64,000 nucleotides of DNA, taken from the NCBI GenBank assembly GCA_022494885.1, contig JAGVSM010002765.1, positions 1 through 64,000 of the forward strand, read 5' to 3'. The notes under the pieces were generated by a model. The model was not told the DNA's origin. It was given only the letters and a program-made list of their open reading frames with translations, and did not search any database. A program made the position numbers and the translations under genes. Shown here piece after piece: positions 22,365-34,239 of this stretch. Position 1 is the stretch's first letter, and each line of letters opens with the position of its first letter. Source of the DNA: Micrasema longulum (lineage: Eukaryota > Arthropoda > Insecta > Trichoptera > Brachycentridae).

Positions 22365-23815
22365 GATCCAACAGAAAATTGTCCTGCCCAAAAATTGGCT
22401 TGCCTGCCATTAGCTGGTTCAAAAAACGTTTTTTCGGTATAAATTTTTATATCATTTCGATCAATTCTTCGATAAACTATATACTAAGTGACATTTGACA
22501 TTTCAATATTTTTGTTTTGTCATTTTATGATTTGCTGTTGCTCAAAGCAAAACCAAAAAAGGTGTGCAATACCTCGTTATCCTGGGCCGATTGACTAAGG
22601 CTCGGTTGTATGATCGTTAGGTATAGTAAAAAATCAGTAATAATAGTTCAAAATGGAAAAAATGAGTCATTTCATCTGTAGCAACTAAAGTTGGATAGTA
22701 AAACTCTTTAAACGTTAGTTAAAAATTCTACCCGCCAATGTTGGTGAGTAAAACGTTAATAGTAGAATAATGAAGATGGTATCATTTTTTGTCGTTTACC
22801 GGTTATCTTTATTTACTCACGTCTCTCATTATTGTTTTATTTCCGAATACGGAATGGACTATGCTTATAAATGTTGAAGCAATCTAAATCGGAGAGTTCG
22901 TTCGACGGTGACTTTTTTACTTAATCGTCAAAAAAACGAAAAAAAACATTTTTCAAAAACGATTTTACAGTATTTACCAACCAAACCTCGGCCGCTCAAT
23001 TTCGTGGCAGCAAAATTTATATTTGTTTGTTGTAAAATTTGTATAATTTTTTAAGTTCAAAGTTCATAAATAAAATAACTCATATTACATCACCCCTTAT
23101 TTATCTTCTCTGCTTTGACAAATAATGTTTCCGCGAGTTCAATAAAACTTTAGAGATATTAAAAATAGTTTTTTTTATTTTTTTATTATCTTAAATTCAA
23201 GTAAAAACGCGGGTAAAACAACGCATTGATGGTAGAACGATAGTTAAACCGAATTACTTCTTGTTGTTTTGTACTTACTTGTTTATGGCTGAATTCCAAA
23301 ACGTAAAACTTTTTTTTTTTCAAATGGCATTCTTTTTACAAACGTCAAACTCCAGTCGTCTCACCAACAAAGGGGCTTACTTATGTGGGAATGCAATTTT
23401 TTAAAATGTATTGAATTAAATATTATATTAGTGTTATGAAAAATCCAATAAAAAGAAATAAATGGGTGGAAATTATAAGTAATTTAATGGAAGAATCTGA
23501 TTGAATCAGATCTGAGATCCACAAAAAACCAATGCTGTTTGTAAACATTCAAAAACAAACATTTTTTATACACAAAAAACATATTTCCATTTTTTTGCAA
23601 ATGCATTCTCCGCGAATGCAACCCTGGTAGATCGATGAATAAAACATTTATGCTCCTAACTAATTTTTTACATTTTCGATTTAAGATTTTAATATCTACG
23701 AACACGCTCAGCGCAAAGATCTATATTTCTCTGAAAACCGCACGTAAATCGGTTAACCCGTTTAGGAGGAGTACGGTGACATCACACACTTAGAGGAATT
23801 ATATATTTAAGATTA
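22365..23815 (+). mobile_element. X element, longest uninterrupted copy
   Basis: It starts TTACTAGCGGATCCAACAG, followed by TTGGCTTGCCTGCCATTAGCTGG. It ends AAAACCGCACGTAAATCGGT, TAACCCGTTTAGGAGGAGTACGGTGACATCACAC and then an AT tail. The two ends delimit four copies in this window (see also 34240, 36465, 59842). There is no terminal inverted repeat, no target duplication I can see, and no long frame. The 3' tract is of the type found at the ends of abundant insect repeats and some RTE LINEs, but the class is undetermined. Confidence 0.7.
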
Positions 23816-24434
23816 ATATTTTACATCAAATCCTTTTGATCGAAACATCCTTGGAGTTGCTAATTTTTCTCCGTAGCAAATTTAAGGCTAGGAGAGATTT
23901 CCGTTAAAGGTACTCGTAAACAAACTGGTTCCAGTTTAATTTAGAATAGTGAATAAATTGTCGTGATTTAAATGAAAAATGGAATCCGCGGCACACACCA
24001 TTCTCGGTGCTTTGTGTTCGTTTCAGGCTCTTAGATTATTTACTGAGGGTAATACAAAAACACAACACCTATAATTGAACGTAGTTATGCAGAAAACAGC
24101 CAGCCATAGAAAAGCGAAACTGAGATAACAGCACTTTTGTGAAAAGAGTGGATAATTAAATCTACACAACAGTTGGAATGTTTTTTACTTTGAAGAATAA
24201 CTAGGTAGGTTTTTTATACCATAAAAATAATTTTGTTAGTATTTAACCAGTTGAAATAATTTTCTTCAAAGTCTGGCTGACCACACAACATAAGATGAGC
24301 ATTTTGCAGAAAACCGCCAGCCCTAGGAAAACTCTGATGTATGTTGTGTCATTATGCATTGAACATGTTATTTTATATTTATCTTAGGTACTAAATTGTT
24401 TTCATTTGTTATTATAACTTTAAAAAGATATTTG
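23816..24434. other. AT-rich stretch, nothing recognised
   Basis: No coding or repeat assignment. Confidence 0.3.
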
Positions 24435-24785
24435 GTGCTGTCAACCGAGCGTGGAGGAGACGGTTTAATCATGAATTAGAGGCATTGTATGGCGAACCCA
24501 ATATTGCACAATTCATCAAAATAATAAGATTGGAATAGTTGGTCCATGTGCACAAAACGAATGATAACCGTACCCCAAAAAAGATTACTTATCCCACTCC
24601 GGAAGGCAGATAAAGCAGAGGCAGACCAAAATTAAGTTGGCTGGATAATGTGGAAAGTGACATGTAGAGCGATTGGCCTGACGAACTGGAGAAGAGCCGC
24701 AGGGTGCAGGGACGAACGGAGACAAATTCTGAAGGAGGCCAGGGTCCACAACAGGCTGTAGTGCCACTGATGATGATGATTATAA
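24435..24785 (+). pseudogene. RTE-like LINE C-terminal relic with ATG-repeat tail
   Basis: The translation reads NHELEALYGEPNIAQFIKII, then LVHVHKTNDNRTPKKI, then SRGRPKLSWLDNVESD. After a frameshift it continues AIGLTNWRRAAGCRDERRQI and LKEARVHNRL, then a stop. This is the ending familiar from arthropod LINE polyproteins (RLxWLGHVxRMxxxRxPKK, RGRPxxRWxDxVExDL, WRxxAxDRxxWR). Three internal stops and one frameshift make it inactive. It is followed by an ATGATGATGAT microsatellite-like tail, as expected at the 3' end of RTE-type elements. Confidence 0.8.
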
Positions 24786-24934
24786 CTTAAAAAACATTTG
24801 AATTTTTGTAATTTTTTAATGTTAATGATATCTCATTTAAACTTTGAATGAATACGGTGACATTCCGTATTAAAACAAAAAAAAATATTACTGAGATTTC
24901 TAAATAATTGATTTTATAATATTAAAATACTTAC

Positions 24935-25275
24935 AATAGTTGAGTTTGTCCAAATGTTCGTAGACAAAAGACTGGATTTCGCCCCCTCGGGAGTCATTAA
25001 AATTAACATATTACAACAGGGGTGGAGAATACCTTAAATAAGGGGATATGGCAGTCTAGGCGTTTACAGGGCTTATGACCTGTCATTGGCTAGTTTAAGT
25101 GGCCACTTTACACACTGTGTAATATTCACTATTTTGCCTATGTTTGAATATCAATATTTCTTCCATTTGTTGATTTTAGGGAAGCATAAAGGGCATTTAC
25201 ATAAGCCCTGTAAATGCCTTGACTGCTATATTCCATTATATAAGGTATTCTCCATCCCTGTTGTAATTATTAATT
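24935..25275. repeat. FB copy
   Basis: Blocks in order: TTTGTCCAAATGTTCGTAGA, CAACAGGGGTGGAGAATACC, GCAGTCTAGGCGTTTACAGGGC, TTATGACCTGTCATTGGCTA, CCACTTTACACACTGTGTAA, TTCTTCCATTTGTTGATTTT. A second mirrored run follows: AAGCCCTGTAAATGCCTTGA and GGTATTCTCCATCCCTGTTG. The centre is rearranged. Confidence 0.8.
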
Positions 25276-25279
25276 AAAA

Positions 25280-26435
25280 TACTGGTTTATTTATTCACTT
25301 TAATTTATTTGAAATAACTAGACTACTAAAAGCAATAATCTTCCCTGGCATCTATACCGTGAGATTTTTCTATTATGGTGTGTGTTTTCTGCAAAATAAG
25401 AAATGTCGTTTTTGTGATCAACTTTATTTTCAAAAGGTAATTATTACAGTTTTTTGTGTGAAAGCGGTCTGGCTGTTTTTAGCAGAAAATATGTATAACC
25501 TTACAGTACCCAATAACATAAATATCTCATTTTTCAAAAATTGTGGACTAGCTGCTTTCGGCGCAATTACGTTCAATTAAACCTACCTCGTATTTTCATT
25601 TGTACGACGCTTCAAAATTATTTGGAAAAAAAGATTTTAAACATTCATTAAAAATTGTATTTGTTTTTATTGTATTTATTTAAGATAGTTGTTCAAATAA
25701 AATTTGAACATCAAGTTATACTTAAAAAAAATATATGTACATATAGATAATAATTTCAAAAACAAAACATTGTTTAAAATCCAAACGCTTTCCGATGACA
25801 CTACCCATATAAATGTTTGTTTTTTACAAAAGTCATCGCCATCCCACAAAACGGTGCTATAGACCCAGCATCTCTTATCACTTTTGGCAACTATCTTAAG
25901 TCATTTATGATACAGATTGTTTTGAGTTGCCGGGATTCTTGTTTTGGAAAGTTTAAAACCCTTACCCTCTTGTTTGTTTAAGTTAATAAAAACATTCTCC
26001 TTACGAACTGTTTGTTACTGCCTATTATTAGATGTTTGTTGTTTTTTATTTAAAAAAATTTCATAAACTACTTTTATTTCAGTTATACGTCGACCATTTT
26101 TGAGGTTACTTCATTATCGTTAGAACTTATACTAACTTAGAATCTCTCGCGTTACTTTCAACAAGCATATGTTTAATATAAAAAAAGAGCAGAAGAATGA
26201 AAGAATGAGGATAAATTTTACATTAAAAAAAAGAGGGACTTTCTTTAGACAATCCTAAAAGATTAAAAATAAGTAAACTCATTTCTTCAAAATTTCTATT
26301 TATCAATTAAACCTTTAGTCCTCTTCTAAAAATATTGATTCATCTATGATCCATCTATGATTCATATAATTTTCTTTCTCTCTCTTTCTTTTATTCTTCT
26401 GTAGTGGTTTCGTCATTCCCAAAAGTGAAAAATTG
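25280..26435. other. AT-rich stretch, nothing recognised
   Basis: Short open frames only, and no family recognised. Confidence 0.4.
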
Positions 26436-26439
26436 AAAC

Positions 26440-26995
26440 TCGAAACGTTTATCTACGCATTTTGCTCTGCGGAGCAATTTTTAATTTAATTACGATTTAT
26501 TTAAATTTTTTATCGTTCTGAGGTTGGAACTTTATTTCTAAAAAGCCTATTAAAATTATGAGAGAAAAATAAATTAATTTTGTAGTCAAATTAAATTTCG
26601 ACATAATTATCAGTTTTGAAAACGAGCAGCTAGATGCAGTGGCTAGACTAGCTAGATGCTGCCCTATTAACATCTAGCCGTAAAATATACATTTAGCTAT
26701 TTTACCACTGTAAAAAATAAATTTAGCTAATTTATTTTTTCCATCTGTTTTTCTATCTTTCTGAGTATGTACGATACGAGTACGTATCAAGAGTCGGCCT
26801 TGTAATAGCTCAGTAGATAAATACTGACTATTGTTAAACATACCGTCTTGGGAATTGTCAAAAGTCGTATACAAATCATGTTCAAGCGAGCATTTTATTT
26901 TGAATTCATTGAAGTTTATAATCGCTTTAAGATGGACACTTTTTATCGCAAAAGCCTATTTAAAATATAAATAAGAACTATTTTAAGGGTCAATG
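26440..26995 (-). repeat. S repeat, third copy
   Basis: It parallels 19745-20265: TTGCTCTGCGGAGCAATTTTT, AAGCCTATTAAAATTATGAGAG, ATTATCAGTTTTGAAAACGA, CATCTAGCCGTAAAATATAC, GGAATTGTCAAAAGTCGTAT, AATCATGTTCAAGCGAGCAT. The tandem units themselves are absent, so the copy is truncated. Confidence 0.65.
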
Positions 26996-27304
26996 ATGTA
27001 AGGAACACCGACTAAATCTTTGCGGTCATTCATTGGTTGATTTCGATCATGTGACGTCGAGATGAGAAGTGGGTAGGTAGAACATATCGAGGTAGATACA
27101 GAAGTTAAGTATTTCCTCTCGATATGTACAGATAAAGATAGCGTATAATTAAGGCCCTAGGATAATGTTATCTATATCTACCCAAAAAATGAAGGAACGT
27201 TTGTAAATAATCACTGTGTTAGTTTACCATGCATACGATCTGGGGTTCTTTTTTCGACATGCTTGACATGTAATATCTGTTTAAAAAGTGTGATTTTCAA
27301 TATA

Positions 27305-27405
27305 ATATTTCATAGTCTTTGAACCAGCACCTGAAGCAAAAGACTGATGATCTCACCTTCACGTTACAAAAATGCCAAGCCCTATGAAAAGAGTATGATG
27401 TTGAT
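27305..27405 (+). repeat. SINE A body fragment
   Basis: AATATTTCATAGTCTTTGAACCAGCACCTGAAGCAAAAGACTGATGATC followed by a shortened end matches the SINE A body. No head. Confidence 0.6.
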
Positions 27406-27479
27406 AATGAAAACGTAATAAAATGAAAATTCAATAATTGTTCACTTAGAACATACTGAACGTGTGTATATTTTGTTAA

Positions 27480-27740
27480 GTTCTTAAATAATAAATATAT
27501 AAATACACAGTGTATCTACGTAAGTGGCTTCGAAAAGTATTAGATAAATTATCGTTAAGAGGGTATAAGATATATTTCCTCAAATAAAGGGGTGCATTGT
27601 GTGTTGCTACCCGCATTCGTAAGTAATGGAGGTATTTATGAGTCTCTTGTCTGTCGAGAAGAGCGCGGGGTACGAAATATGATGCAAGGGTCGTGAGGTT
27701 GTATGAAAATGAAAATTCCTCTAAACCTGTGAGCAATCTA
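27480..27740 (-). pseudogene. LINE C-terminal fragment, minus strand
   Basis: The 86-codon frame contains NLTTLASYFVPRALLDRQET, HKYLHYL, then NAPLYLRKYILYPLNDNLSN. The arrangement (hydrophobic motif, Arg-rich helix, then AP-YLR-) resembles the C-terminus of Jockey/CR1-type polyproteins and the APIYLRKFF segment of the copy at 62655. The assignment is by pattern only. Confidence 0.4.
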
Positions 27741-27859
27741 CTAGAGCCATCGACCTTTCTTGCCCCCTTCGCGAGTTAAGACTTATTTCTGCTCAAGAAT
27801 TATGGATATTAAAGAAAACAGGGTAAAATCACAAATTGAAGCGTTTGTCATTCGATGCT

Positions 27860-28530
27860 TGAGTATTTGTAATTGCGATTGCAGAATGATTGTACACATT
27901 ATATCTTTGATCTTCGCGAGTTAAACCACACAACGAAATATCGTACGCAACTACACTGGCTTAGTATTGGGCATAGAAGAAACATTCACATTCCATCAGT
28001 TCCTCACAATATTTTTAATAATCCCACCTTGTCAGTTTATCTAAGACAGCTCTTTCAGCCTCTATCACAGCATGGTCTATCTCTTCGTTCTAGTAAAGAG
28101 AGAACCCTTTCAATACCCATTCATCGCTCTTATTTTGTGGCCTCTTCTTTCACAGTAGAAGCCGCTCAATTGTGGAATAATCCACCAACTAATTCCTTAT
28201 TTACATTCAAATCATGTATAAAAAATCACTTCCTGAATATTTGAGTTTTTCTTTTCTCCTCCCTCTATACTTTCCTCTTTACCCCTTCCTCTCTTCATGG
28301 TATAGCGTAGATATTTATTTATTTTTTCTAAAAAAATACATGTGTTTGTCAACATTTTGTTTTGTAATGTAAATATGATAATATACACACAATATGTTTA
28401 CATACCACTAATTTACTAAAATTGAAAAGTTTGGGGAGGTAGCAAGAAAGTTCCTTAAGGTAATATGCCCACCTTTACGCATGTGTGTAAACCGTATAAA
28501 TTGTTAAAAAAAATAAAAAAAATGTATGAT
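27860..28530 (+). pseudogene. Jockey-like LINE C-terminus plus 3' UTR
   Basis: An open frame at 27873-28244 (123 codons) encodes RLQNDCTHYIFDLRELNH, then RTQLHWLSIGHRRNIHIPSV, then NPTLSVYLRQLFQ, then SIPIHRSYFVASSFTVEAAQ and LWNNPPTNS before ending near HFLNI. This is the end of a Jockey-type polyprotein, after the RT domain. The frame is intact over its length, so this copy is younger than its relative at 62655-63060. A 3' UTR of about 290 bp ends in an A-rich tail near 28505-28530. The 5' end is truncated and no RT catalytic motif is present. Confidence 0.75.
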
Positions 28531-28554
28531 TTGCACTAATGAAATTGGGGATAT

Positions 28555-28640
28555 GTAAGCATTCTGTCTACGTTTGAAAGTCCAAATTCCTTCAATTCTT
28601 CCATCTGTTGATTTTTGTAAAGTGAAAGAGATAAATCGCG
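28555..28640. repeat. FB fragment
   Basis: CATTCTGTCTACGTTTGAAA, CCTTCAATTCTTCCATCTGTTGATTTTTGTAAAGTGAAAGAG matches the inner FB arm. Confidence 0.6.
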
Positions 28641-28644
28641 ACAA

Positions 28645-29500
28645 TATAGGAGATTATTTACATGGTTGAAAAATTTATATAGTGCTATTTTTGGGGAAAT
28701 CCCCTCAAGGGCAAAAAGACAAAGAACGAATCGCTGAGGAATCGAAGGCCATATCAAGAAGTGCGTTCCAGAAATGTTTTGAGGATCATAATTAACGCTT
28801 GTATTAGTGTATTATGAAGATATGATATGATAAAGATAACCTTGAAGGGCACAGTATTTATATTGAGGAATAAATAAAGATTTTTTAATGTATGTAAATT
28901 CAAAGTATCTTTTATCAAATTGTGCATTCATGAATAATATTAATAAATGGTTATAAACAAATTTATAAAAAAGGTGTAAAAAAGTAAAAGAGGGCGAAAT
29001 TGACAAAACACTTCCAAGAAATACCTTATTAACACTAATAAATCCTAATTTTTTCAAACAAAATATTTTCGTTAAAAAACTTTTGCGTTATATTCGGGGT
29101 CAAAGATAAGTAGATTTTTCCATATATTTCTGGGCCCCGATTACAGCGGGAAGTTAACAGAGTTATCTTCGACTGTCTATAAAGAAAAACCGATATTTGT
29201 GTACAAATATAAGTATATTTATATGAACATTTAAAGTATCATCGTCGGTTAACTATTATTTAACATGTTTAGAAGAAAAAAAAATATGCGTGTTCTGTTT
29301 TACATACAGAAAACTAAATTTTACTTTGCAGACAAAATTGAAGATAAATGTTAAGTTCCCTGGTCCGAATATATAGGTCATGTTATATTCGAGGCCACGT
29401 TATATTCGAACTAATACGGTAGTTTAAATTGTGAGACCGACCAAATGTGCGGGGCCAGGCAATTTTGATGAATAGGTATTTGAACATTGTTTTACCTGAC
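28645..29500. other. AT-rich stretch; possible MITE end at 29362-29425
   Basis: The segment 29362-29425 reads GGTCCGAATATATAGGTCAT, GTTATATTCGAGGCCACG, TTATATTCGAACTAATACGG, with internal repetition, and ends TACGGTA like the MITE at 43680-43839. The opposite end was not found. Otherwise nothing is recognised. Confidence 0.3.
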
Positions 29501-29504
29501 CGAT

Positions 29505-30100
29505 TATCCTTGACTAAAATCGACGTTTCGCTGTCCCGTTTTCCGCACTTTAATTGAACCGGTTTTGTTGTTTTTTTAAAACGAGTATCTGAATAAAATT
29601 TTCTATGCCGGTATCTAATGCGTTTTACAAATCTTTTTATCATATTTGTATATTTACGTATTTTTATTTTTAGGAACTTTATTATGAAATACATATTTTT
29701 TTCATTTTGTTCCTTTTACATTTATTATATTGAACATAATTTTTATTATTGTATTAAGGGTAAACAAATTTTCTTGGAGTGTGCATGAGTGTCTTACACT
29801 AATACACAAAGAAATTGCCAATATTTGTGTAAATACTGTTTGTTTACCTAATAAAATAAATAAATAAACAAATATAACGCACGTTCGAAAATAGCAGATG
29901 AAACTGGACGCTTTTAAGGGTTTTGAAGTGGTTCTAGTTCCCATAATAAATTACCGACAAAAATAGGTTAGAACATAATAGTAAACATCTAAAGCTTTTT
30001 TAAAAAAAAGGTTTAATTGCCATGATCCAGTGAGAAAATTCGGGAATACGTTTATATTCAAATGAAGAAATGCGAGACGGCGTTTCCTCAAAAATGTAAT
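29505..30100 (+). repeat. Y repeat, copy 2, split by a LINE 3' tail
   Basis: The Y blocks CGACTAAAATCGA-like (29513-29525), CCGTTTTCCGCACTTTAATTG and GCGTTTTACAAATC are followed by an insert (about 29640-29870) ending AATAAAATAAATAAATAAAC. Y then resumes with CGCTTTTAAGGGTTTTGAAG, GTTCTAGTTCCC and GAGAAAATTCGGGAATACGT. The insert looks like a plus-strand LINE 3' UTR with its tail. Confidence 0.5.
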
Positions 30101-30104
30101 GTTT

Positions 30105-31185
30105 CTCTTTTATACTGTTTTCTATTAAATAATTATATTTTTACAGTCGCTAACTACCAAAATTATGAGCAAATAGATTTTTATTTTATGTACGTTGTTT
30201 TGAAAAAAACAAAAAAAGGAAAAATGCAAAATTAACAAAAGAATTTCTAAATAGAAACCTACAAAATAGTATTTGAGTTTGTACAATAATATTTCATCAT
30301 TTCTCGTTACGTGCCCAGTGGTGCATATGGCACTGAAGTGATATTCAAATTGCAAGAAATTTTGATCATTTAGTAAATGAAGGCAAGATGATCAGTCTAA
30401 TATTTTAGATACAGTCCAGGGGTTATAAAATACTGCAGTCCGAATTCATTAATCAAACAAATATCTCAGTACCTTATGCATGGAAGATAAACATACTAAC
30501 AGGTATACACGAATGTGGTCATAGGGACAAAGATCATTTTCTAAAGTTGGTTCTAATTTATACCCAGAATTTAATTCTTCGCCTCCCCGGATACGGCAAA
30601 TAATGGAATAATTAAAAATATTTGAATGCATTATCGAATATATGAATATAAAAAATATGAAAAAATTCCCGATGGACCCCACCTTGTATTCCTCGTGACC
30701 ACGGAGTTCACCTCAATCGCCGTAACGAGAAATATTTTATTACTTTTCATGCTCTCTCTTACGAAGTATGAAATTTGTGGCGAATTTCTTCTTTAATCAA
30801 ATTTCTCTTTGAATAAATACAAAGCGGTATTTCGAGCGAGAAAGAATACCTGTTTGTATTTATTATATTCTTTGAAATTATGCAAATTCAAAATGAGCGA
30901 TGGTATAAAAGGAATGTATTCTTTGTAATACACCTCATGAAATATTCAGTATACTTGATAGATGAAATCAATTTATTTATGTGGACCTACTATATAATAT
31001 TTATAAACGTTAATATAATTGTCTTCTGCCATTTTTGGTAAGTAATTATGATAAACTCTAAAAAAATTCTAAAGGTTAAAAAAAAAAACTTAAAAGAATT
31101 TAAAAAAGAAAAATACCAGTTTTGACAAAAATATCAAGCAAATAGTGTCTGTAATAATACAAAAACTAATATTTTTATCGTAACA
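30105..31185. other. AT-rich stretch with a SINE A body scrap
   Basis: 30378-30422 on the minus strand matches a short part of the SINE A body (GATGATCAGTCT ... ACAGTCCAGG). The rest is AT-rich with no call. Confidence 0.35.
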
Positions 31186-31189
31186 ATAT

Positions 31190-31553
31190 TTTAAGGCGTT
31201 GTCTATTATGTAGTTGACATAATTCAGTCAGATGAATTTCACTCGCATTAGAATTAGTAAAAGTTTCAGCTCTCTGACTTTACAAAAATCAAAAGACGAA
31301 AAAATTGATTTATTTATTTATGCTTAATTAAGTTAGTTCATAACATCTTAAGAACCAACATAAACTTTTAATAACATTATAATTTTTCATTACAAAATTT
31401 CTCAATAACATATTTTTTCAAATTAATTTGAATCTGCTTTATTCCTTCAGGTAACTTATTGCACAGCTTCAATCCCTTGTACAATGAGTTTTGAGATTCT
31501 GTTAATTGAGAAAAAAATATTGCTGTTTTTAAACATTAGCAGAATGGTGAATT
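31190..31553. repeat. FB copy split by a LINE 3' end
   Basis: FB runs 31190-31305 (GGCGTTGTCTATTATGTAGT, CATAATTCAGTCAGATGAAT, GTTTCAGCTCTCTGACTTTA). It resumes at about 31527 with TTTAAACATTAGCAGAATGGTGAA, which in other copies follows directly. The interruption is the LINE fragment 31310-31510. An R5 repeat abuts the right end. Confidence 0.65.
31310..31510 (-). pseudogene. LINE 3' end inserted in FB
   Basis: The minus strand encodes ESQNSLYKGLKLCNKLPEGI near its 5' end, which is typical of the last residues of Jockey-type ORF2. It is then followed by a short UTR and a (AAAT)n tail, read on the plus strand as TTTATTTATTTATG at 31310. It is severely 5'-truncated. Confidence 0.55.
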
Positions 31554-31835
31554 GGTGAAGCTGGAGTTCGAACTGTCAGTAGGGTCGCAGTGAGTTACAT
31601 CTTACTGAAGGGTGAAATTCTATAAAATGCTGCAAACGCCCAGTTGCATTCCACCGGCAATACTACTGCCTTTTTTAACTCCTAAGCGTCCATGTCACGA
31701 ATTCTGGGCAATGGGATTACACTCGTAACGGTGTAATCACAGCATATGATGACGAGAGGATGACAGGCGAGTTTTTGGCGCCTCCGAACCAGAACCAAGT
31801 AGCAAGGGATGGTAACCCCGGCAGAAAAACCCTTA
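31553..31835 (+). repeat. R5 repeat, second copy
   Basis: Parallels 17665-17945 block for block: GAGTTCGAACTGTCAGTAGG, TTGCATTCCACCGGCAATAC, GGCAATGGGATTACACTCGT, AACGGTGTAATCACAGCA, GATGACAGGCGAGTTTTTGG. It is truncated after GGTAACCCCGGCAGAAAAAC. Confidence 0.6.
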
Positions 31836-31859
31836 CAGATTATTACATTCATTTTACAA

Positions 31860-32555
31860 AAATAATGAATTCAATTTTTATTCATACTCTGTTCAAAATA
31901 ATATTTTTTATATCTTTAGAAAAGTTGGTCTGGGTCTTTTGTTTAGTTTTGTCTGGTAGTTTATTGTATAATGTCAGTCCCTGGTTTATTAGTCACGATT
32001 GTCCTTGTCTTGTTTTAGAAAGCTGTATTTGATATTTTTCTGATATTCTCGTATTATTTCCATGTTGACTACAATTTTTAACAAGTTTTGGTTCTTCGTC
32101 TACAATTAGATTAGCGACTAATTTATAAATAAATTTTAATTATTCTAGTTAAACGAGTTCAATAATATTTAATTGCTAAGTTTGTTTAAAAAGATCTCCA
32201 GTTGCAGTTCGATAGAGAAGGTCATATACTTACTTATATATTTTATTTTGTTGTCTTTGTAGTCTGTTTATGTCATTTTGATATGTTGATATGATAGTTG
32301 CATAAAACATATTTTAGTTTTTACATAGGCTTCATACATTAGAATTTTTTCCGTTTTTGGAACAAAATTTTTGATTTTTATAAAAAGACTCGATAATGTT
32401 GCCACTTTGCTAATTAAGTTGTTGATATGAATTTTCCATGTCTATTGTCTGTCTATTGTTAGTCCTAAATATTTGACATGTTCAATTTCAGTTAGTTGTT
32501 TATCGTTTCATGTCGGTTTCATTGTAATATCATTATCAGAATTTAAAATAATGAA
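31860..32555 (-). pseudogene. Jockey-like LINE RT relic, same family as 5340-6055
   Basis: The minus strand reads LTEIEHVKYLGLTIDRQ (about 32505-32450), then WKIHINNLISKVATLSSLF, then LMYEAYVKTKICFMQL near 32345-32300, then NRLQRQQNKI. The nucleotide match to 5340-5900 is close (for example GACTAACAATAGACAGACAA). Stops and frameshifts are present. The two copies lie in opposite orientation 26 kb apart. Confidence 0.75.
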
Positions 32556-32559
32556 ACTG

Positions 32560-34235
32560 AATCTTGACTGAAAATCTTTATTTGTGGCCAAGACAACAGT
32601 ATGATGAGTAGACTAACGCAGTATTTTATTTAATGAAAATTTTGAAGTGGAAAATCATTATTTTAATTCGAGCACATTTGAAAAATTAAACTGATCTTTC
32701 TTGTCACTGAAATTCGGTGCCGATTTTATTTGATTTACCCTCTAAAAATATTTACTTTGTAAACTTAGGACTGTACAAAAGTTTTCAAATCAGTAATTGA
32801 AAATTAATTTCATTTTGACTGAGAATGCCAAAGGAATTCTTAATAGCTTGTTCTCTGAAAAGACTGGTATTTAGAATAATAAATATAGGAGACGTTTTGG
32901 TAAATTTAATAATGTTAATATTCTAATAATTCGGTTTTAATATTACACAAAAAAATGCAATGTTTTCATGAAAATCAATATTGTGGATTTACAAAGATAA
33001 ATGTAATTCTCAGTTTCATTTATTTAATCATAAATTGATTGGCTAAGTCGTGTGAATAACGACTTTTTGAAGTTTTTACGTGGTAAATCTGTTTTTTTTT
33101 TAAATATGTTTTTATAATTTACTAAAATATTTCAATTTATTAGCCAGTTGAGAGAATCGCAGAAAACCATATTAAAACAACCCAAACATATATACCAATT
33201 AACATTTACGAATTATTAAAATAATAATTAAAACTAAACTACATACCTAGTATGGAGACGTTTTGAACTTCGATGTTTTATTTTAACTTCAAATATTTGA
33301 AATTTGTTTTAAGTTTTTCAGTAAGAACTATGATATTTTAAATATAAATAATTTTAAAAATCTTCCCATTTTGCGAATAAATGCTCAATATACATTAAAA
33401 ACTTATTATGACACTGTAAAAAGTATAAAAACCAATAATTTAAAAAGAGCTCATTTTAATCCACTTTTGATTTTTCTTAAGTCGAATTCAAGATCATTTA
33501 TCAAATTGCATTTATATCAACGATTCTTTACCAAAAATTGAAAGAGATACTTTAAGTGCTCGTTTAAGGCTTTTGAGGCTCTAAGACAAGAGGAGAATGG
33601 CAGAAGAAGCAAAAAAAAGAGTGAAGAACGGGAGAACAGAGGGTTACTGGTTCTAGAAAGGGGTGGGGAGTCAGTTAAAGCACGTTTTCAATTAGTGTCA
33701 TCGCCTCAAGCTTACTCCTAGGGGTGTCACATTCATGCAAGGAAATTAATGGGTAGAATTATAATAAAAATTATTAAACGTCAGGTGAATTATCTGAAGT
33801 TGTTAAATAATTTAGCTTGTATGAAAACGCGTCCACTCATGATACTTTTGCCGTGAGTTTGTTAGTTTATTGAATAGTTATTAACATTAACATTAACGCT
33901 CGAAAAAATACAGTTTCATTCCAGTTGACATTATAAAAAATAACTCGCATTAAAAAAAAATTATACCCATTTAGGAATCAGCTTTTATGTAGTTGCTCAA
34001 ATTTACTCATATAATTGACTTAATATTGTTAGGAAAACAAAAATGAGATAAAAACACTTTACCAAAAAACAGGATAGCAAAAATTGTTTTCTAGAAAATC
34101 GTGTGTAACGCGCATTTTTCTAAGATACAGATAATATTGTATTAAAATTCATGAAATAAAAAAAACATGAAATTCATTCAAAATTATACACGTAATACGC
34201 AATTTCGGAAGTAAAATTTTCATATTGTCTTTTTT
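32560..34235. other. AT-rich stretch, nothing recognised
   Basis: Contains a purine-rich segment at 33580-33670 but no motif or repeat match. Confidence 0.4.
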
Positions 34236-34239
34236 ATCT

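Noticed and set aside
27476..27736. Host coding exon on the minus strand
   Set aside because: The residue pattern fits a LINE C-terminus better, and another LINE fragment lies directly beside it.
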